NCBI GenBank assembly: GCA_013397455.1
Contig: VYZB01000335.1
Location: forward strand, 2,480-66,479
Length of the DNA: 64,000 nucleotides
Origin: Crotophaga sulcirostris
Taxonomy: Eukaryota > Chordata > Aves > Cuculiformes > Crotophagidae
Direction: 5' to 3'
This document shows, one piece after another, positions 1 through 10,078 of the stretch. Each line of letters starts with the position of its first letter. The stretch's first letter is position 1. The notes under the pieces are model-generated. The model was not told where the DNA came from and ran no database searches. It saw nothing but the letters and a program-made list of their open reading frames with translations. The position numbers and the translations under genes are program-made.

Positions 1-54
1 TTATAGGTTGGACTCGATGATCTCTGAGGTCCTTTCCAACCTTGTGATACTGTG
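1..54 (+). mobile_element. CR1 LINE 3' terminus (continues beyond the window)
   Basis: GGTTGGACTCGATGATCTCT and GAGGTCCTTTCCAACCTTGT are the conserved 3' end of CR1 in sense orientation, followed by the TGATACTG tail unit. The body of the element lies upstream of the window. A TG microsatellite has grown directly from the tail. Confidence 0.93.
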
Positions 55-120
55 TGTGTGTGTGTCTGCGTGTGCCTGTATGTCTGTGTCTGTGTGTTTG
101 TATGTCTGCGTGTCCGTCTC
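49..120. repeat. (TG)n microsatellite seeded on a CR1 tail
   Basis: Imperfect TG/TCTG/TATG units directly after the CR1 3' end. Confidence 0.85.
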
Positions 121-124
121 TGCC

Positions 125-660
125 TGCCTCTGCGGCGCAGGGAGCGCGGGCCCGTGGGTGTTCCCGGCTCTGCACGCCGTGGCCGTGCTGGGCACCACGC
201 CAGGAGGGCAGGTTAGTGCTTGCAGGCGAGGTTAGTGCTTGCAGGCGCTCTTTCCCTTTTTTTCACAACTGGTTTCACACAGCGGCATCGCTGCGGAACC
301 GCGTGTGCGCTGCGCGTCTCGCCCCCCTCGCCTCCCTCCCTTTCCCGCTCCCTCCTCCGTGCATCACCGTCTATATTTAGCCGCAAATGGCTTTATCGGC
401 CAGACACCTCCCGGAGGAAATGCCGGGCGCTCTCCAAGCTCTCTGCGCCCCGCAGCGGGAGGGCCGGGGGCGGGGGGGGTGCGGTGCTCTTGGTACCCGC
501 ACACAGCGTGGTGACCCGTGGCACGCAGCGTGGTGACCCATGGTGGCCTGGCGGGTGACAGGGAGGGCGGAAGGGACGCGTCCTGGGTTTCCTCCATGCG
601 GTGGGGCACTCAGCCCGTTACCAGGGTTGCATAACGGGGCCGGCTGCGCTCGCCCCCGTG
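125..660. promoter_or_regulatory. CpG-rich island, candidate promoter
   Basis: CpG is dense, about 23 CpGs in positions 280-480 by eye, in a genome that is elsewhere CpG-poor. It holds a MEF2-type CTATATTTAG at 371-380 and a G-quadruplex-type G run at 457-479. BCOR orthologues have a CpG-rich first exon, so this could be an upstream or alternative promoter about 3 kb before the first coding exon. No transcription start is proven. Confidence 0.4.
457..479 (+). other. G-quadruplex-type motif
   Basis: Four runs of at least three G (3, 3, 5 and 8 G) separated by 1-2 nt, inside the CpG-rich island. Confidence 0.6.
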
Positions 661-669
661 GAAGCTGGG

Positions 670-677
670 TATAAATA
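670..677 (+). promoter_or_regulatory. TATA-box-like TATAAATA
   Basis: A TATAAATA match at the downstream edge of the CpG island, about 30 nt before the minisatellite. It could mark a start near 700, but single matches of this kind are common by chance. Confidence 0.2.
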
Positions 678-700
678 GGAGCAGTGCCCCCCACACCCTT

Positions 701-966
701 GTCCCCCACGAGGTAACCCACAACCCCCTCCTACACTATATAGCCCACAGCCCCATCCCCCACTACGTAGCCCACACCCCCGTTCCTGACTATGTAAAAC
801 TCTCACCTCTGTCCCCCACTATATAATGCACATTCGTCCCCCCACTATGTAATGCATGCCCATGTCCCCCCACTATGTAGCCCACACCCCCGTCCCCCAC
901 TATGTGACCCACACCCCCGTCCTCCACTATGTGACCCACACCCCGGTTCCCCACTACGCCCCCGCG
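701..966. repeat. Minisatellite, about 27-bp unit, 9 to 10 copies
   Basis: Degenerate tandem units of the form GTCCCCCACTATGTAGCCC plus ACACCCCC. Copies differ by point changes and small length changes, and no unit is perfect throughout. Confidence 0.9.
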
Positions 967-1054
967 TTATTGAGGACTTGCCATGCTACGGGCATTTGGC
1001 CGAGCCACTGGAGTCCCCTGTGAGTTGCCTGCCCTGATGACTGGTCACTTGGGG

Positions 1055-1084
1055 AGAGAGAGGAGGAGGAGGAGGAGGAGGGAA
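1055..1084. repeat. (GGA)n triplet run
   Basis: Tandem AGG/GGA triplets, GAGAGAGGAGGAGGAGGAGG and more. Confidence 0.85.
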
Positions 1085-1699
1085 GGAAAGGGCGTGCAAA
1101 GAGTTAAAAGTCTGCTGCTTGTTGCAATGAAATTATGGCTGGCAGTGGCGCCGCTGCTCCTTCAGCAGACCTCCACTTTTAAACAGTTCACAAGAAGTTC
1201 ATCAGGGTGGTGATTATAACTGCACACATCGTGAGCGCCAAGGGGCGGTTTTTGGGGAAGGGACTGCCAGCTGTTGGGGTGAGAGGGCCCTGACCTGCCT
1301 GAGTGGGACATCCCACCGCATCCCTGGCAGGCTTTGCCCTCTCCGGCAATGGCAGTGGGACAACGTGGGGCCTCCAGATTACCCGCTGCGGCTGGGGAAG
1401 CTCTCGACCCCCCGTGCGACTTCAGCGTTTCGCTATCTGCACAAGTCAGGGGATTGACGGGCTCCAGTTCGGGCACTGCGCCTTATCTTAATGATACATT
1501 TCCACTGAGGAAACCAGGCGGGCACAGGCGGCCCCTCCGAGGTTGGCCTCGTGCACCCCCGAAGAAAAGTGGGGCGCAGGGAAGTGAGGTCGTGCTCCAC
1601 TGAAGTCTGCCTCCTCTGAGCCAGCATCCATCCCTCATGGATGAGGCAGCACACACACATGGGGTGGCTACTAACCTTATGTAAAACCCTAAATCACTC

Positions 1700-2940
1700 C
1701 CTCCGTGCTGCTGCTGCCTCTATTGAAAACATTACGAGCGGCGCATCTGGAAAACAGTAAATCTGTCCAGAAACCGTCTTTCCAGTGAAATAACTCCTTT
1801 TGAGTGATAGCGCGGTATCTAATCTCCACGGATTTTTGTTTCCTCGCAGCGATTTTTGCGGACTTCATTAGGGAAAGCTTAACTGTTCTGGAGAGAGGAG
1901 GGTCAACACGCCGTTTCATTAATATACATTTGTTCCAGACGTGGAGTTTTGCACAAAAGGCCCCTCTGAGGGGAGAAAAAAGTGTTGGGGAACAAGGCTT
2001 TCCTGCCGTTTCAGTTCTTAAACCTCTCTGAACGTGTGTGCGGTATTGTGTTAAAGGCCCAATCTGGGCTTCTTCCCCATTAAATGCCAAAGTGATCATT
2101 TGCATATTTTGTAGCCTGACAAAAGGAAATGAGTTTGCTGGGGAAGCATGGATGCTTTGGGAGACGTTAGGCATTAAACTCCCAGTGGTCAATCGCCCGT
2201 TACTGGCTTGTGTGTGTGTGTGTGTGCGCGCAAAAGGAGTATCATGCCTCCCGCTTAAAGGCTTCTATTTTTGTGAGAGAGGAAGAGCTGAGGGATATCC
2301 TGTGCATTAAAGGCTCCCCCTACTTATTAACCCAGCATTTAGCAGCAGGATGCAGGCTGAAGCTCAGTCAAAAGAAACGACTCAACCTCCGAAGAGCAAT
2401 TAAAATCTTGCACTGGAATAAATCATGCGCCGCGATAATCCTGTTAATAAAACGCAGCTTGTCCTGACACTTCGCTCATGCAGCAAACTAGAATTTAATG
2501 TGAGCGGAGGTGGCGTTAGGCGACGTAGAGGGGAGGAAAAGCCTTTCCCCCTCTGCTGCCGGACGGGAAAATGCGGTTACCTTTCACCTGCCTCTCTGGC
2601 TGCACACAGCGCCGATCCTCTTGGACTGCTAATACTTCTCCAGTGAGCCCGCTAATGATTTCTTTCCCTGGAGTGAGCAGGCATCATTGAATTACTGAAA
2701 GCACTCGCAGCAGCAGCAGCAGTAGCAGCAGCTCCGATGCAGAAGCCACCAGGGCTCAGTGCTTAATCAAATCAAGGGGTGGGGAGCTCGCCAACCCACT
2801 TACTATTTTTAACCCCTTTCTCCAAGTTAGTCATGTGCAGACGCTAAAGGGGAGGTTTTTATTTAGATCCCTTCTGTAACAGCGTCTCTTCAGTTTTAAG
2901 TCCTCGCGTGAAAGCTTTATTGGCAATCAGCGTAGCTAAT
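1700..2940. promoter_or_regulatory. Candidate conserved regulatory DNA upstream of BCOR exon 2
   Basis: Over 1.2 kb without transposon signatures, with an octamer match, several TAAT/ATTA cores and balanced composition. This is typical of non-coding DNA kept around vertebrate developmental genes. No alignment supports it here. Confidence 0.3.
2708..2731. repeat. (CAG)n triplet run, interrupted
   Basis: Eight CAG-type triplets with one TAG interruption. They lie upstream of the coding start and are not translated. Confidence 0.85.
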
Positions 2941-3429
2941 ACACGCGGTATGTGGCTGATCTTGCAGTGCACTCCTGCTCCTCCTGTGCGTTCCAAATGC
3001 AGGGCTTTTGTGAGTGCCTGTGGGTAGTTTTGCATGTTCCCCCCAGCCCACAGGGTCTCCTTCCTTGGTTTCAGCCTATGCGAGATGAAGGTTCAGAGAC
3101 TGGTGCGTACTTGGCTGGCGGAGTCATTTCTTGTTCAAATGAAAGGCAGTGGAGAAACTTTTATTTGTCGATAGCCTGGAATGATTCTTAATTTTCTGGA
3201 TGTGCGCTGGGGAAAAGATCCATCTCCTCTGACCTATAAATGCCCTCAATTTGCTCCTTTATTGCAGGGTATCTCCCTTAGCGGTTAACGTAGGCAGCTC
3301 ACTCCCCGCACCAATCCTGCATTCATTATTAATTACCCGGAGGGAGGCTGGCTGCTCTGTCGTGATGTTTGCACTTCCTCCTAGACAAATCTGCTCAACT
3401 TTTTTTTCTTTTTTTTTTTTTTTTAATAG

Positions 3430-3471
3430 AATAAAAAACTGAAGAGGAGCAGTGATTTTTAAGAAGACGTC
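3430..3471 (+). other. BCOR: BCOR exon 2, 5' untranslated part
   Basis: A long T-rich tract at about 3400-3424 ends in TTTTAATAG, a good polypyrimidine tract and 3' splice site, so exon 2 most likely starts at 3430. The 42 nt before the ATG contain stop codons in all useful frames (for example TGA at 3440), which supports the ATG at 3472 as the start. The start context is GACGTCATGC, with a G at -3, a moderately good Kozak context. Confidence 0.75.
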
Positions 3472-3557
3472 ATGCTTTCAGCAACTCCCCTGTATGGCAA
3501 CGTTCATAGCTGGATGAGCAATGAAAGGGTCCGCATGTGTGGAATTAATGAAGACAG
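3472..3557 (+). CDS. BCOR: BCOR coding exon 2 (start codon; residues 1-28 plus part of 29)
   Basis: The exon begins [14 protein letters not shown] and continues through a short Met/Arg-rich stretch ([14 protein letters not shown]). This matches the human BCOR N-terminus with only a few substitutions. The donor is CAG|GTAAAT at 3558. The last codon (Arg29, AG|G) is split, leaving two nucleotides in this exon. The segment is well conserved, but I know of no assigned domain in it. The nearby ATGs are internal methionines of the same frame, so 3472 is the natural start. Confidence 0.96.
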
Positions 3558-5079
3558 GTAAATATTTAAGCTTCTGGCAAGTTAAACCACACTGTAATTC
3601 TGTAGTGTGAGGTCTTGGAGTTTGCTCGCTTCCCTAATGCCGGAGTAGATAGCTGCTGCCTTGCATCGAGATCAGCCCAGCCTGGAGGAGGGATGAGGGG
3701 GGAGAAACAAGACGTGCCTGAGAGCGGTAGAACAGCCGCTGATTTACTATTTAACAGGCAACCTGGGTCAGTGAAGCAGGGACACCCTTTAAAGAGATTA
3801 CTCCCCAAAGCAGCCTTTAAATGTGCTTTTACAATTAATTTATTCTTTCGTATTTGTGAAGGGGAATTAAACCAAATAGTGCACACGTTCTTGTGGTGAC
3901 TATACAGCAAAGGGGCTCGTGCCTACGACTTGGTGTTCCCTGTGTTCCAGCAGCCTGTCCTGTGAAATAGGAACAGCAACCTTTCTGCCTCTCACAAGCA
4001 AATTTCTTTTTCCTTCCCACCTTTTTTTCTGCCGATTATCATTCATTCGATGATTAAAATTGTAGTCTTTTAGTAATTTTCAATGGGGTGATGCAGACAC
4101 TGGCCAATGTCCTCCTTCCTTAAACCCCAGCTTTTTAAAAAGCGAAACGACACTGAACGGAAGCTGCAGGTACGCCTACAGTTCTCTGTGCCTGCTTTAT
4201 GCAGCTTTAGTGTTTTTCTGTCTTTGAGCCTGTGTTCTCACTGTTGTGTGAAAAGCCTTCGAGAAGCCGGGGAAAGTTTTTTCTCTTTCAGGGAAAAACT
4301 GTTTGCAAACATAAAACCAGAGGAAAAAGGCCAAATGTCTCACTCTGGCTTTGCATCCTCTCTCCCCACTTTCAGTTATTTAGGCGTTATATTTTTACAT
4401 GCTACTTAGAGGAAAGGTGACTCTTAAAAATTAATTAACAAGTACATTAAGATAGTAGTTCTGCTTTGAGATGATGTTGTGCCTTTAAGCACTTTGATTG
4501 AAAGGAGTTCTTTCGGGTAATGCTGAAACTTCCCTTCTGCTGCATGTCAGCGATTTTTATCCCCGGGATTTGAAATTTGGCACTAAGGTATATTCTTTAT
4601 CGGTGCTTTCTGTGATAACAAGTCCCAGTGCTGCAACACTGGTACGGCACAGATGTGCAGCTCCCTCTTTAGCATGGAACAGCTGACATTCGTATGATCT
4701 TCGTGTGTGTGTGTTTTAATTTTCTCCTTGACAGTATTTATGGATGGTGTATGAACAGGCTATGTTTTAAATGGTGTATTCTCTCTTTGGAAAAAGAAAA
4801 GGGGAAGGGGTAAAAGATAAAACCTTGACAAAAATCTCTTTTGTTGGAAGAGGCTGCTCTTAGGTGTGCTCAGCGTGTTCTTGCTGTCAAAACTCTTTAT
4901 ACTTGGTTTCAAATGGTCCTTGCGTTCTAGACTAGATGCTGTCCATTGGTACATAGAAGGATAAATATGATATCGTATGGAACTTCTCTAGAGGAATGAA
5001 AGTATAGAGGTAATATAATCTTGTACTGGTCTGAGATGCACAGGATGTTTTCAAATAATAAGCTTTTGTTTCTTAATAG
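3558..5079 (+). other. BCOR: BCOR intron 2 (between coding exons 2 and 3)
   Basis: An intron of about 1.5 kb with a GTAAAT donor and a TTCTTAATAG acceptor. It is AT-rich, with scattered T- and A-rich stretches. I see no transposon, RNA gene or further coding exon in it. Confidence 0.85.
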
Positions 5080-5158
5080 GAAAATTCCCGTTAACGATGG
5101 CGATGCACCGAAAAGCAGACTGGAATTGAGGGAAGAAAATCACCTGAATCACACTGTG
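5080..5158 (+). CDS. BCOR: BCOR coding exon 3 (residues 29-55)
   Basis: The first G completes Arg29, followed by [20 protein letters not shown] and HLNHTV. Human BCOR has the closely similar [20 protein letters not shown] here. The acceptor is TTAATAG| and the donor GTG|GTAAGA, ending in phase 0. The exon is 79 nt, and its sequence fits exons 2 and 4 on both sides without a gap. Confidence 0.95.
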
Positions 5159-6050
5159 GTAAGAAGTTTATATCTTCATGCTACAGCTGAATCAGTGCCT
5201 GCCTTCCCCACCCTGTCTCCTGCCCCCGAGTGTTATTATGTGATCCATTTGGAGGAATGATTAAACTACCTTTCTGTTGCAGCTCTAGCCAGGCTTGCAC
5301 ACATAACAGTTGTTTCTGTGAGAGTGAAATGGGACTTTCTTTATTTGTCTTGTTAATCTTGTGATGCTGAGTTTGTGGCGTTGTGTTATTGTATGATACT
5401 TCCGCTCTGTTATGGATAATGTCATGTAGCATACCTGCATGTCTATCAAGAATAGTTTATGTAAGTGATAAGTACATCAATGTTTCAGAAAAATTTTGTG
5501 GTTTTCACCTTCTTCGTGTGTACACGGGGAGCAGTGAGTGGGGAAGAAACTCGACAGTGGACTTTTCTTTATGCTGCATCCTCAGATGCTTTGCCCTGTG
5601 AATCGTGTGGTGGTGTGGAGCTCTGGAGCTGCGTTGGAGGGAGAGGTCGTGGAGGAGGAGAAGCCCTCCGTCCTTCCCTTCCTGTTCTCTCCACTGCCCA
5701 CCCATATCCTCTCTATGATGGGGCTAGGGCTGAGGAACTGGTTGCTGCATGGTAGCGATGCCACTGAGCATTGTCTCTGGGCCACTTGTGTTTGCTTGGG
5801 CCTCGCATCTTTGTTTCTAGCTGATGTATTTTGGGTGCAGAGAGATTTGTACTGGATGTTTGTGGTGATATATTATTCTCTATAGATTCCTGTTCTCCCA
5901 TTCTCCAGTGCAATCACCCTCTGTATGTTTTCACGACAAACAAGGTGGTTGCATTGGTATTGTTTCTCTTCCAAATGCTGACACGTCTGTAGCTTGAATG
6001 GTAGTCATTGTAGCGAAATGTGAAGGTAACATACTTCTTGTTCTGTAAAG
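5159..6050 (+). other. BCOR: BCOR intron 3
   Basis: An 892-nt intron from GTAAGA to TTCTGTAAAG. It contains no recognisable repeat or coding segment. A short purine-rich stretch lies near 5640-5665. Confidence 0.85.
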
Positions 6051-8876
6051 GTGGATGCGACTACAGCACATCGCATTGACAGTCTCGCAGCTCTGAGTAT
6101 GGACAGGTCTGGACTCATGCGAGAAGGACTCAGAGTCCCCAGTAGTATTGTCTATTCCAGTTTGTGCGGACTCGGCTCGGAAAAGTCACGGGATGCTACG
6201 AGTTCGATAGCCGGGCTTGGATTTACTCCTGAAAGAAATCCAGAGATACAGTTTAAGTCTAATCCCCCTGAAGCAGTAGAAAACGCAGCTGTCTCTGGAA
6301 AAGCCCCAAATGGATTCAGCGCTATATACAAAACACCACCTGGAATACAAAAAAACTCTGTCCCGACAGGGGAGACACTGGGTTTGGACCGAACTGGTGA
6401 CAAGCAGAGTCCCCTTGGTGTCAATGGTGCTAGTTACCTAAGGCTCCCCTGGGTAAACCCCTATATGGAGGGTGCAACACCCACCATATACCCTTTCCTC
6501 GACTCACCAAATAAGTATTCGTTGAACATGTACAAGGCATTGCTACCTCAGCAGTCCACCTACAGCTTACCACAGCACCTGGCTTACTCACCCGTATGTA
6601 CGAACGGTGAACGTTTTTTATACCTGCCTCCCCCCCACTACGTTGCCCCCCACATCCCTTCGTCGTTGGCGTCGCCCATGAGGCTCTCGACTGCTTCGGC
6701 CTCACCGGCCATCCCGCCTTTGGTGCACTGTCCGGATAAGAGCTTGTCATGGAAGATGGGTGTCAGCCCCAGCAACCCCGTTGACGCGCACGCCTACCCC
6801 CACATCCAGAGCAGCAAGCAGCCCCGGGTCCCTGCTGCCAAGCCGGCCCCTGCCAACATACCGGCGGACCCCGCACTCCTGCTGCCACACTCGCCCCGGC
6901 CGTCTCCTCGCCTCCCCCTGTCCACCCAGGTTGGGGACGCCTACACTGATTTCCACAAACACTTCCCAGGGATCACCACCTCGCCCTCCTCTGCCGTTAC
7001 GCTCCCAAAGCCCTATGTGAATGTCGGCGGTGAATTTCCAGCCTCCCGCCTCTCCAACGGGAAACTTCCCAAAGGCAGCGATGCTGGTGAGGCACCCCTG
7101 CCGGCTGCTCCCCACACGCGGAAAGCTGGCCATGACCGGAAAGACAGCAGGTCCCCTCCGCTCCTGGAAAAGCAGACCCCGACCAAAGATGTCACTGACA
7201 AACCGCTGGACTTGTCAGCAAAAGTTGTTGACACGGAATCCGCTGGCAAGGCAGACCACAGCAAGAAAATGACGCCAACGGTGCTGGTGCACAGCAGGGC
7301 AGGAGGGGGGACACACTTACCCAGCAGCGACATCATTCAGAAAGAAACTATTTCTCCTGGGAATGGCTGCCCCATCTACAGGCCTGAAATTATCAGCACG
7401 GCGCCCTCCTCCTGGGTCGTTCCTGGTCCCAGCCCTGGTGAGGAGAGTGGGAAGAGCGTCCAGCTAAAAAACAAGGCACTGGACTGGGTGATCCCGCAGC
7501 AGCGGAGCTCCTCCTGCCCCAGGATGGGCGGCACAGAGGCAGTCATCGGCAGTGTTTCAGGGACAGTGTCGGCGGGGGGCCGGCCGGCATCGGCATCACC
7601 GGCTCCCAACGCCAATGTGGATTGCGCCAAGACAACCAGGAGCTCCACGGAGAGCACTGCCTCGGTCATACAGCACGTTGGGCAGCCTGTTGCCACTCCC
7701 GTGAAACATAGCAATAAGGTGGCCAAATCCTGCAGCCAGGAAGCCAACTTCAAGGCGAGTGAGACTGCCCTGGCCTCCAGTCCCATCTTCCTGCCACCCA
7801 ATGAGGCGTTCCGCTCCCCACCTCTACCCTACCCCAGGAGTTACCTCCCGTACCCCGTGCCGGAGGGGATAGCCATCAGCCCTCTCTCCCTCCATGGGAA
7901 AGGACACGTGTATCCACACCCTGTCTTGCTGCCCAATGGCAGCCTCTACCCTGGCCACCTGGCTCCCAAACCTGGCCTCCCCTACAGCCTGCCGGCGGGG
8001 CGGGGAGAGTTCATGACTTACCAGGATGCACTGGGGATGGGGATGGTGCATCCTATGCTGCTGCAGCATTCCGCTTTGGAGATCAATAAGGAGGAGAAGG
8101 TAGAAAGGAGGTCACGGTCTCATGAGAGGGTCCGCTATGAGGACCCAGCTCTGCGGGGCCGATTACCGGAGCTCCTGGAGAGCAGCGGGAAGATGCATTT
8201 TGAAGTACCCAGTGACAAGAGCGTGAAATTGCACCAGGGCTCCAGCCACAGTAAAAACTCGACCAAAAGTGACAAACACCTCTTCCCGGATCTTCTGCGA
8301 GATGAGCAAGAGGCTAAAGGCGAAGCAAACGTAGCGAATGTTGGCTTTGCTACTGAAAGCAGTAATCAGGCTAATGACCCTACAAAGCACAAGGTAGAGC
8401 AGGCGTCGCAGCACAGAGATTTTATTGTAATGAGAGAGGAGTTTGGGAGAAATAATGATCTTCATGAAACCTATAATTTCAAGCAAGCCCAGAGTTCATC
8501 GGTGTTTGGCTTAAGAAAAGAAGATCTATCTGTGAGCCAGGCTAAAGAGAGAGTAACAATCCAACCTTCCACCACTTTCTTGGAAAGCGCTCATGAGAGC
8601 GATGTTCCGGCTCTGGCTTTTGGCAAGGTGCAGGAGGACGCGAAGCCATTCTGCATGGGGACCGTGCCACCCAACATCGACACCAACCAGACCTATACCA
8701 AAGACGGAGCCGATGACACGGAATCTACTGATGGCAAAATACTGAAACCCAAGCCGTCTAAGTTGGCCAAGAGGATCGCAAACTCTGCCGGTTACGTAGG
8801 TGATCGTTTCAAGTGTGTTACGACTGAACTGTATGCAGACTCAAGCCAGCTCAGCCGGGAGCAGCGAGCATTGCAG
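6051..8876 (+). CDS. BCOR: BCOR large coding exon 4 (residues 56-997), BCL6-binding region
   Basis: This 2826-nt exon encodes 942 residues, more than half the protein. It is mostly low-complexity, Pro/Ser-rich and probably disordered. It opens [19 protein letters not shown], as in human BCOR; the GTG at 6051 is an internal Val codon after the TGTAAAG acceptor. Visible landmarks are a conserved [16 protein letters not shown] block near residues 190-210, a CtBP-type PLDLS motif at residues 440-444 (7203-7217), and the BCL6 BTB-binding peptide at about 499-515 (core [15 protein letters not shown], from 7386). Further on are a [10 protein letters not shown] repeat-like stretch and a basic [19 protein letters not shown] segment near the end. 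The donor is TTGCAG|GTGAGT. Without splicing the frame runs on to TGA at 8982-8984. Confidence 0.97.
7203..7217 (+). other. BCOR: CtBP-type PLDLS motif within BCOR
   Basis: Codons 440-444 read PLDLS within [13 protein letters not shown], matching the PxDLS consensus for CtBP corepressor docking. Human BCOR has the same motif. That it binds CtBP here is inference from the motif. Confidence 0.6.
7386..7430 (+). other. BCOR: BCL6 BTB-binding peptide within BCOR
   Basis: Codons 501-515 spell [15 protein letters not shown]. In human BCOR the equivalent segment (about residues 498-514) docks in the lateral groove of the BCL6 BTB dimer. The Ser-Trp-Val core at 509-511 is unchanged. The only difference I see nearby is a Pro at 500 where human has Ser. 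BCL6 recruitment is therefore probably intact in this species. Confidence 0.9.
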
Positions 8877-9573
8877 GTGAGTCCATGCAGTCCACTGGCT
8901 GCTGCTTTTTTTTGTCTTTATTTCTCTGTTGCAAGTTGCAGTCAAGTATTAAAGTTGAGAGAAGCAGCGCAGGTGGGGAAATGAAAAATTTTTTGTTAGG
9001 GCATAGTTACCAGAAACGGTTTTAAGTAGCAAAGTAAGTTTGTTAATGAGAGTGAGGCGTTGTAAAGAATAGTATGTATGGCTTTTATGTATGCACGCGC
9101 TAGTAAGCTTTAAAGGACTTTTACTAAGATCTGATAAAAATGTTAATGTACATATGAAATGTTTGTGCAGTTACGGAGGGGAGTTGGACAGGCATGCATG
9201 TTACCTTGGCGCTAGCGATGGCTGTAATTTCTCAGCTGGCCTGTAGTGCCAACTAGCAGAGCATACCCAGAAGTTGTGATTAGTATGCCAAATGTGCCGT
9301 TGGATGGAGAGGAGTCGCAGCCAGGTATAAGCAGGTCTCGGGCAATGTTTGCGCCAAGCGAACACTTAGGAAAGGGTAAGAGCGGTATTGAGGTTGATGC
9401 TGAGGGATGACAGACAGATATTGTGTAGGAATATCCTTAAGATATTTTACTTGTAATGAAGGGATGAGTTAAGCCAAATTGTTTTGCATTGTTAAGAAAA
9501 GAATTGGTTTATGCTTATAAAAATGGATGAAATTATCTAAATGATCCATTGAGTGCCCATTTTAATTACATAG
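8877..9573 (+). other. BCOR: BCOR intron 4 (upstream of the cassette exon)
   Basis: A 697-nt intron. The exon 4 frame stays open for 35 more codons before TGA at 8982-8984, and an ATTAAA hexamer lies at 8948-8953. A TGCATG, the RBFOX-type splicing motif, lies at 9195-9200, about 370 nt upstream of the cassette exon. The acceptor is AATTACATAG, with a weak pyrimidine tract, as expected for a regulated exon. Confidence 0.8.
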
Positions 9574-9627
9574 ATGGAAGGATTACAAGAGGACAGTATT
9601 TTATGTCTACCTGCTGCTTACTGTGAG
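9574..9627 (+). CDS. BCOR: BCOR coding exon 5, 54-nt cassette exon (residues 998-1015)
   Basis: This 54-nt exon encodes MEGLQEDSILCLPAAYCE. It is identical, as I recall it, to the 18 residues present in the human long isoforms and absent from a shorter one. It is in phase 0 on both sides, so inclusion or skipping keeps the frame. The acceptor is TTACATAG| with a poor pyrimidine tract, and the donor GAG|GTCAGT is sub-optimal; both fit alternative use. The segment joins the exon 4 basic region to the exon 6 block and has no named domain. Confidence 0.93.
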
Positions 9628-10078
9628 GTCAGTTCTTCAAATTTTTATTACTAGACTCTTACATAAACCTTTGAGTTAAATTTCATTTACAAATACACAA
9701 AGGGAAGTTTGTGGGCCATGGTCGTCTTTATTCATTGTATGGTTTTGTGTTGTTTTGTTTTGTTTTGTTGTGTTTTTTTTTCTTTTTGTTTTTGTCTCTT
9801 TTTACCTCCAAAATGGAATGTTTTTTGTTTTATAAACAGTATACATTTATATATATATATCTTTTTTATATATATATTTATATATGAAAGAATTGTCTGG
9901 CTTTTGCATATAGATGCTAGAACACTGTTTTGCAAGTCAGGTGTGTTAAACGCCTAGCTATGTGTCTCAGACTTCGGGTTTGAGCCGCTTTTTCTTTGGA
10001 AATGCTTTCATATAAGGTAAGGTAAATGAAGTAGCTTTTATCGCAAGACTTTTTTTTTCATATCAATTCTCTTTCTAG
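9628..10078 (+). other. BCOR: BCOR intron 5 (after the cassette exon)
   Basis: A 451-nt, very AT- and T-rich intron. It holds T-rich runs around 9740-9830, an imperfect AT microsatellite at 9848-9885, and a T-rich acceptor ending CTTTCTAG. No gene or transposon is seen. Confidence 0.8.
9848..9885. repeat. (TA)n microsatellite, interrupted
   Basis: Alternating TA dinucleotides broken by a CTTTTT segment, in the short intron between the cassette exon and exon 6 of BCOR. Confidence 0.8.

Larger units (their letters stand above)
967..3429. other. Non-coding DNA between the minisatellite and BCOR exon 2
   Basis: No gene is recognised. Contents are a GGA triplet run (1055-1084), a short TG run (2209-2230), an ATTTGCAT octamer match (2098-2105) and a CAG run (2708-2731). 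The part from about 1700 to 2940 is free of repeats and reads like conserved regulatory DNA. If the BCOR promoter lies upstream, this is the first intron. Confidence 0.6.

Noticed and set aside
1689..2192. 167-codon minus-strand open frame upstream of BCOR
   Set aside because: Lies in non-coding DNA, resembles no protein, and has no splice or codon-use support.
6051..6053. GTG as a translation start for a 977-residue protein
   Set aside because: It is an internal Val codon right after a 3' splice site; the protein begins at 3472.
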